A DNA stretch of 64,000 bases from Sphingomonas jejuensis (lineage in GTDB: Bacteria; Pseudomonadota; Alphaproteobacteria; Sphingomonadales; Sphingomonadaceae), in the NCBI RefSeq assembly GCF_011927695.1, contig NZ_JAATJE010000002.1, forward strand, positions 420,001 through 484,000, written 5' to 3'. The notes below the pieces were generated by a model. That model saw nothing but the letters and a program-made list of their open reading frames with translations, made no database searches and was not told where the DNA came from. Positions 59,910 to 64,000 of the stretch are shown piece after piece (positions within the stretch are counted from its first letter, which is position 1; every line of letters starts with the position of its first letter). Made by a program: the position numbers and the translations under genes.

Positions 59910-60320
59910 ATGCGTCTTCGATCGATAATACTCGCCGCGGCGGTTCTCTCCGCCACGCCGACCATGTTGTTGGCCCAGAGCGCTGAGGGCGCAGAGCCGG
60001 CACCTGCTGGCGCTGTCGGCGGAACAGCGGATGGCGCCGCGGCCTGCCCGCTCCAAAGCAACCAGGCACCACCATCCGCGCCCCGGCGTCGTCGCGGGCT
60101 CGGCGGGCTGCTCCGTGCCGTCGGATCGTCCGGTGCGCTGGCGTTCGTTCCGGGCCTTGGCATGGCCGGGCAAGTCGCAAACCTGGCCGCCGGCACAGCG
60201 GCGCAGCTCTCCGCCGAGGATCAGCAGGGCGCGGCGGCAGCGGAGCAGGCGCGGCAATCCGGCGACGCCGTCCGCCTCGCCGCCTGCCAGGCTCAGGCGG
60301 CCGCTGCGGTGGCGAACTGA
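59910..60320 (+). CDS. Hypothetical secreted protein
   Basis: 136 residues: a signal peptide (MRLRSIILAAAVLSATPTML) and an Ala/Gln-rich mature part with a Gly-rich hydrophobic hairpin in the middle (LAFVPGLGMAGQVANLAAG) and a helical end. AGGGAG lies seven bases before the ATG. Two Cys (AACPL, AACQA) may pair. No family recognised. Convergent with sdaA. Confidence 0.65.
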   Translation: MRLRSIILAAAVLSATPTMLLAQSAEGAEPAPAGAVGGTADGAAACPLQSNQAPPSAPRRRRGLGGLLRAVGSSGALAFVPGLGMAGQVANLAAGTAAQLSAEDQQGAAAAEQARQSGDAVRLAACQAQAAAAVAN

Positions 60321-60330
60321 GCCTGCCTGC

Positions 60331-61710
<1,380 letters not shown>

Positions 61711-61797
61711 CGGCGATCTCTCCTTGCCGGATCATCGCAGTCCGCCCGGCTGGCCGCGCTCTAGCGTGGCGCGGCGGCGCGGCCTAGGGATCGCTGC

Positions 61798-63480
61798 ATG
61801 GACGCGCCTTTCGTGCTGCTCGACGATGCCCGTGGCGGGCGCGCCCGACTGTTCCGGGCGCCGCGCGACGTGCTGGTCGCGCGCTCCGCGGAGGAGGTCG
61901 CGGCGCTGCTCGACCGGCTTAGGGGCGAGACGCGGCACGCCGCCGGCTTCCTCTCCTACGAAGCCATGGAGGAAGGCGCCACGTCGACCGGCCTGCCGCT
62001 CGCCTGGTTCGGCCTGTTCGATGCGTGGGAGCCGGTCGATGCCGCAGAATGGCTGCCGGATCCGGCGGGCGCCTGGGCCGGCACGCCCGTGCCGCGGATC
62101 GACAGGGCCACCTATGCCGCCCGCTTCGCGGAGGTGGCGGAGGCGATCCGCGCGGGCGAGATCTATCAGGCGAACCTCAGCTTTCCGGCCGACGTCCCCG
62201 TCGCCGGTCATCCCGCCGCGCTCTATGCGGGCCTGCGCGCGCGTCAGCGCATGGCGCACGGCGCGCTCCTGTTCACCGGCGACGACTGGCTGTTGTCGCT
62301 GTCGCCCGAACTGTTCGTGGCGGTCGAGGGCGACAGCGTCCGGGCGCGCCCGATGAAGGGCACGGCGCCGCCCGATGCCGCGCCCGAGCTGCTGGCGGGC
62401 GACGAGAAGCAGCGCGCCGAAAACCTGATGATCGTGGACCTGATGCGCAACGACCTGTCGCGTGTCGCCGTACCCGGCAGCGTCCACGTCCCACGGCTGT
62501 TCGCTGTCGAGCGTTATCCAACGGTGCAGCAGATGGTGTCCGATGTCGCGGCAACGCTGCGCTCCGGCGTCGGCCCGGTTGATGTCATCGCCGCCGCCTT
62601 TCCCTGCGGATCGATCACCGGGGCGCCGAAGCGCGCGGCGATGGCCCGGCTCCGATCGGTCGAGCAGGTGCCGCGCGGCATCTACACCGGCGCGATCGGC
62701 CATGTGTCGGCGCAGGCCTGCGACCTCAACGTCGCCATCCGCACGCTGCACATCGCCGGCGACGGCGATCGGGCGGTGATCGGCCTCGGCTCCGGCGTCG
62801 TCGCGGACAGCGACGCCGACCAGGAATGGGCGGAGTGTCTTCGCAAAGGCAGCTTCGTGGCGTCCGATCGGGCGTTCGACCTCATCGAGACGATGCTGTT
62901 CGATGCGAACGACGGCCTCATGCGGCTCGATCTTCATATCGAGCGCATGCGCCAAAGTGCGCGGCTGTTCGGCTATCCGTTCGACCGTCACGACGTCCGC
63001 AACGAACTGCAGGCCGCGACCTTCCGGCTGCGCCAGGATGCGACCGTGCGGTTGTTGTGCGGCAAATCGGGGGCGATCAGCGTGGAGACGCGGCCGCCCC
63101 CCGACAGGCCGGTCGGCCCGGTCATCGTTCCCGTGGTGCCGCTGCCTGTCGCGCCGCACGACATCCGGCTGCGACACAAGACAAGCGACCGCGCCTTCTA
63201 CGACACGGCGCGCCGCGCGGCGGGCGCGTTCGAGGTGCTGTTCCGCCGCCCGGACGGGCTGCTGACCGAAGGCAGCTTCACCAACCTGTTCGTCGAACGG
63301 GGCGGAACGCTGCTGACCCCGCCCTTGTCGCGCGGCCTGTTGCCGGGCGTGCTGCGCACCGCGCTGATCAACGAGGGTCGCGCGGTTGAGGCGGACCTGA
63401 CGGAAGGTCATCTGGCCGAGGGTTTTCTCATCGGCAACGCCGTGCGCGGACTTTTGCCAGCGCGGCTCGCTTCGCTATAG
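61798..63480 (+). CDS. pabB: Bifunctional aminodeoxychorismate synthase I / lyase
   Basis: 560 residues in two domains. Residues about 100-370 are the PabB part, with RPMKGTAP (the Lys-containing PxKGT that marks PabB, where anthranilate synthase has PIAGT), FPCGSITGAPK and GLGSGVVADS. Residues about 385-560 are a PabC-like fold-type IV PLP enzyme (RHKTSDRAFY with the PLP Lys, EGSFTNLFVERGG). Together they make p-aminobenzoate from chorismate and ammonia for folate. The glutaminase PabA is not in the window. Confidence 0.95.
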   Translation: MDAPFVLLDDARGGRARLFRAPRDVLVARSAEEVAALLDRLRGETRHAAGFLSYEAMEEGATSTGLPLAWFGLFDAWEPVDAAEWLPDPAGAWAGTPVPRIDRATYAARFAEVAEAIRAGEIYQANLSFPADVPVAGHPAALYAGLRARQRMAHGALLFTGDDWLLSLSPELFVAVEGDSVRARPMKGTAPPDAAPELLAGDEKQRAENLMIVDLMRNDLSRVAVPGSVHVPRLFAVERYPTVQQMVSDVAATLRSGVGPVDVIAAAFPCGSITGAPKRAAMARLRSVEQVPRGIYTGAIGHVSAQACDLNVAIRTLHIAGDGDRAVIGLGSGVVADSDADQEWAECLRKGSFVASDRAFDLIETMLFDANDGLMRLDLHIERMRQSARLFGYPFDRHDVRNELQAATFRLRQDATVRLLCGKSGAISVETRPPPDRPVGPVIVPVVPLPVAPHDIRLRHKTSDRAFYDTARRAAGAFEVLFRRPDGLLTEGSFTNLFVERGGTLLTPPLSRGLLPGVLRTALINEGRAVEADLTEGHLAEGFLIGNAVRGLLPARLASL

Positions 63481-63512
63481 CAGCCGCAGCCGACCACCAT
63501 CCGGAGCCGTCG

Positions 63513-64000
63513 ATGACCCGCCTGTCCGCCGCCATCGATCGCATCCAGTCGTCGGCGACCCTGGCGATGACGGCTCGCGCCGCCAGGTTGAAGGCCGAAG
63601 GCATCGACGTCATCGGCCTGTCGGCCGGGGAGCCGGATTTCGATACCCCCGACTTCGTGAAGGAGGCGGCCATCGCCGCGATCCGCGACGGGCAGACCAA
63701 GTACACCAATGTCGATGGCACCCCGCGGCTGAAGGCGGCGATCGCGGCCAAGTTCGCACGCGACAACCGCCTCCGCTACGACCCGGCGACGCAGATCGGC
63801 GTCGGCGTCGGCGGCAAGCATGTCATCTTCAACGCCATCGTCGCGACGCTCGATCCCGGCGACGAGGTGGTCATCCCCGCGCCCTACTGGGTGAGCTACC
63901 CCGACATCGTCGCGTTCACCGGCGGCACCCCCGTCACCATCCCGGCGGGCGCCGACCAGGGCTACAAGATCACGCCGGAACAGCTCGATGCGGCGATCAC
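63513..64000 (+). CDS. Aspartate/aromatic aminotransferase, truncated by window end
   Basis: The first 162 residues of a fold-type I aminotransferase, the class I (AAT-I, prokaryotic type) family: VIGLSAGEPDFDTPDFVKEAA, TKYTNVDGTPRLKAAIA, GVGGKHVIFNAI and PAPYWVSYPD. The PLP Lys lies beyond the window. Aspartate transaminase is most likely. It starts 32 bases after pabB. Confidence 0.93.
   Translation, partial: MTRLSAAIDRIQSSATLAMTARAARLKAEGIDVIGLSAGEPDFDTPDFVKEAAIAAIRDGQTKYTNVDGTPRLKAAIAAKFARDNRLRYDPATQIGVGVGGKHVIFNAIVATLDPGDEVVIPAPYWVSYPDIVAFTGGTPVTIPAGADQGYKITPEQLDAAI

Overview
This is a high-GC chromosomal segment from an alphaproteobacterium, almost certainly a Sphingomonadales member (Sphingomonas-like). 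The grounds are a class I lysyl-tRNA synthetase, a DUF1674/SDHAF4 protein, an aa3 oxidase operon in the order ctaC-ctaD-ctaB-small ORF-ctaG-ctaE-surf1, paired RcnB-type secreted proteins ending in FFW, and a bifunctional PabB-PabC. These are family assignments made by reading motifs; no database search was run. No insertion sequence, phage gene, CRISPR array or rRNA operon is visible. One intact tRNA (Gly-GCC) and one tRNA-like remnant are present.

Layout. 1-5.3 kb: tldD (cut by the window edge), a zinc-finger protein, a lipoprotein, an ABC ATPase, nadB. 5.3-16 kb: an alpha/beta hydrolase, polA, a flippase, then the minus-strand run rsmB-rpe-heparinase-purH, and a small SDHAF4-like gene. 16-22.6 kb: tsaD-gpsA, hemC-hemD with a mitofilin-like partner, tRNA-Gly, and a thioredoxin-TPR/Lon-domain/Trm112 cluster. 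22.6-30.8 kb: one tightly overlapped minus-strand operon running from cytochrome c oxidase subunit II through its assembly factors to threonine synthase and an rRNA-methyltransferase-like gene. 30.9-33.5 kb: pyrE-pdxJ-acpS-lepB. 33.8-34.7 kb: rpsU and an FKBP isomerase. 34.9-38.6 kb: an accessory stretch with a class II aldolase coupled to an orphan 2Fe-2S subunit, two RcnB-like genes that are both broken, and a 2OG-Fe(II) oxygenase between them. 38.7-50.2 kb: DUF885 peptidase, lysK, bestrophin, an Fe-S helicase, SixA-like phosphatase, the rpmF-plsX-fabH-ihfA-merR operon and an MBL hydrolase.

50.2-57.4 kb is the most accessory-looking part. It is a minus-strand exopolysaccharide module (O-antigen-ligase/polymerase homologue, Wza-like export lipoprotein, Wzc-like autokinase) followed by two genes I do not recognise: a 411-residue membrane/repeat protein and a 128-residue secreted protein. 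There is no glycosyltransferase or Wzy/Wzx gene next to it, and a small lipoprotein, a tRNA-like remnant and a small membrane protein sit on its far side. This module is the best candidate for something undescribed. 57.6-64 kb: a frameshifted S9 peptidase, sdaA, the pabB-pabC fusion and the start of an aminotransferase.

Three genes carry single-base lesions in this sequence: two frameshifts that each look like loss of one C, and one TAC-to-TAA type nonsense codon. Automated calls miss or mis-frame all three. They may be real pseudogenes or consensus errors, and only the reads can decide.
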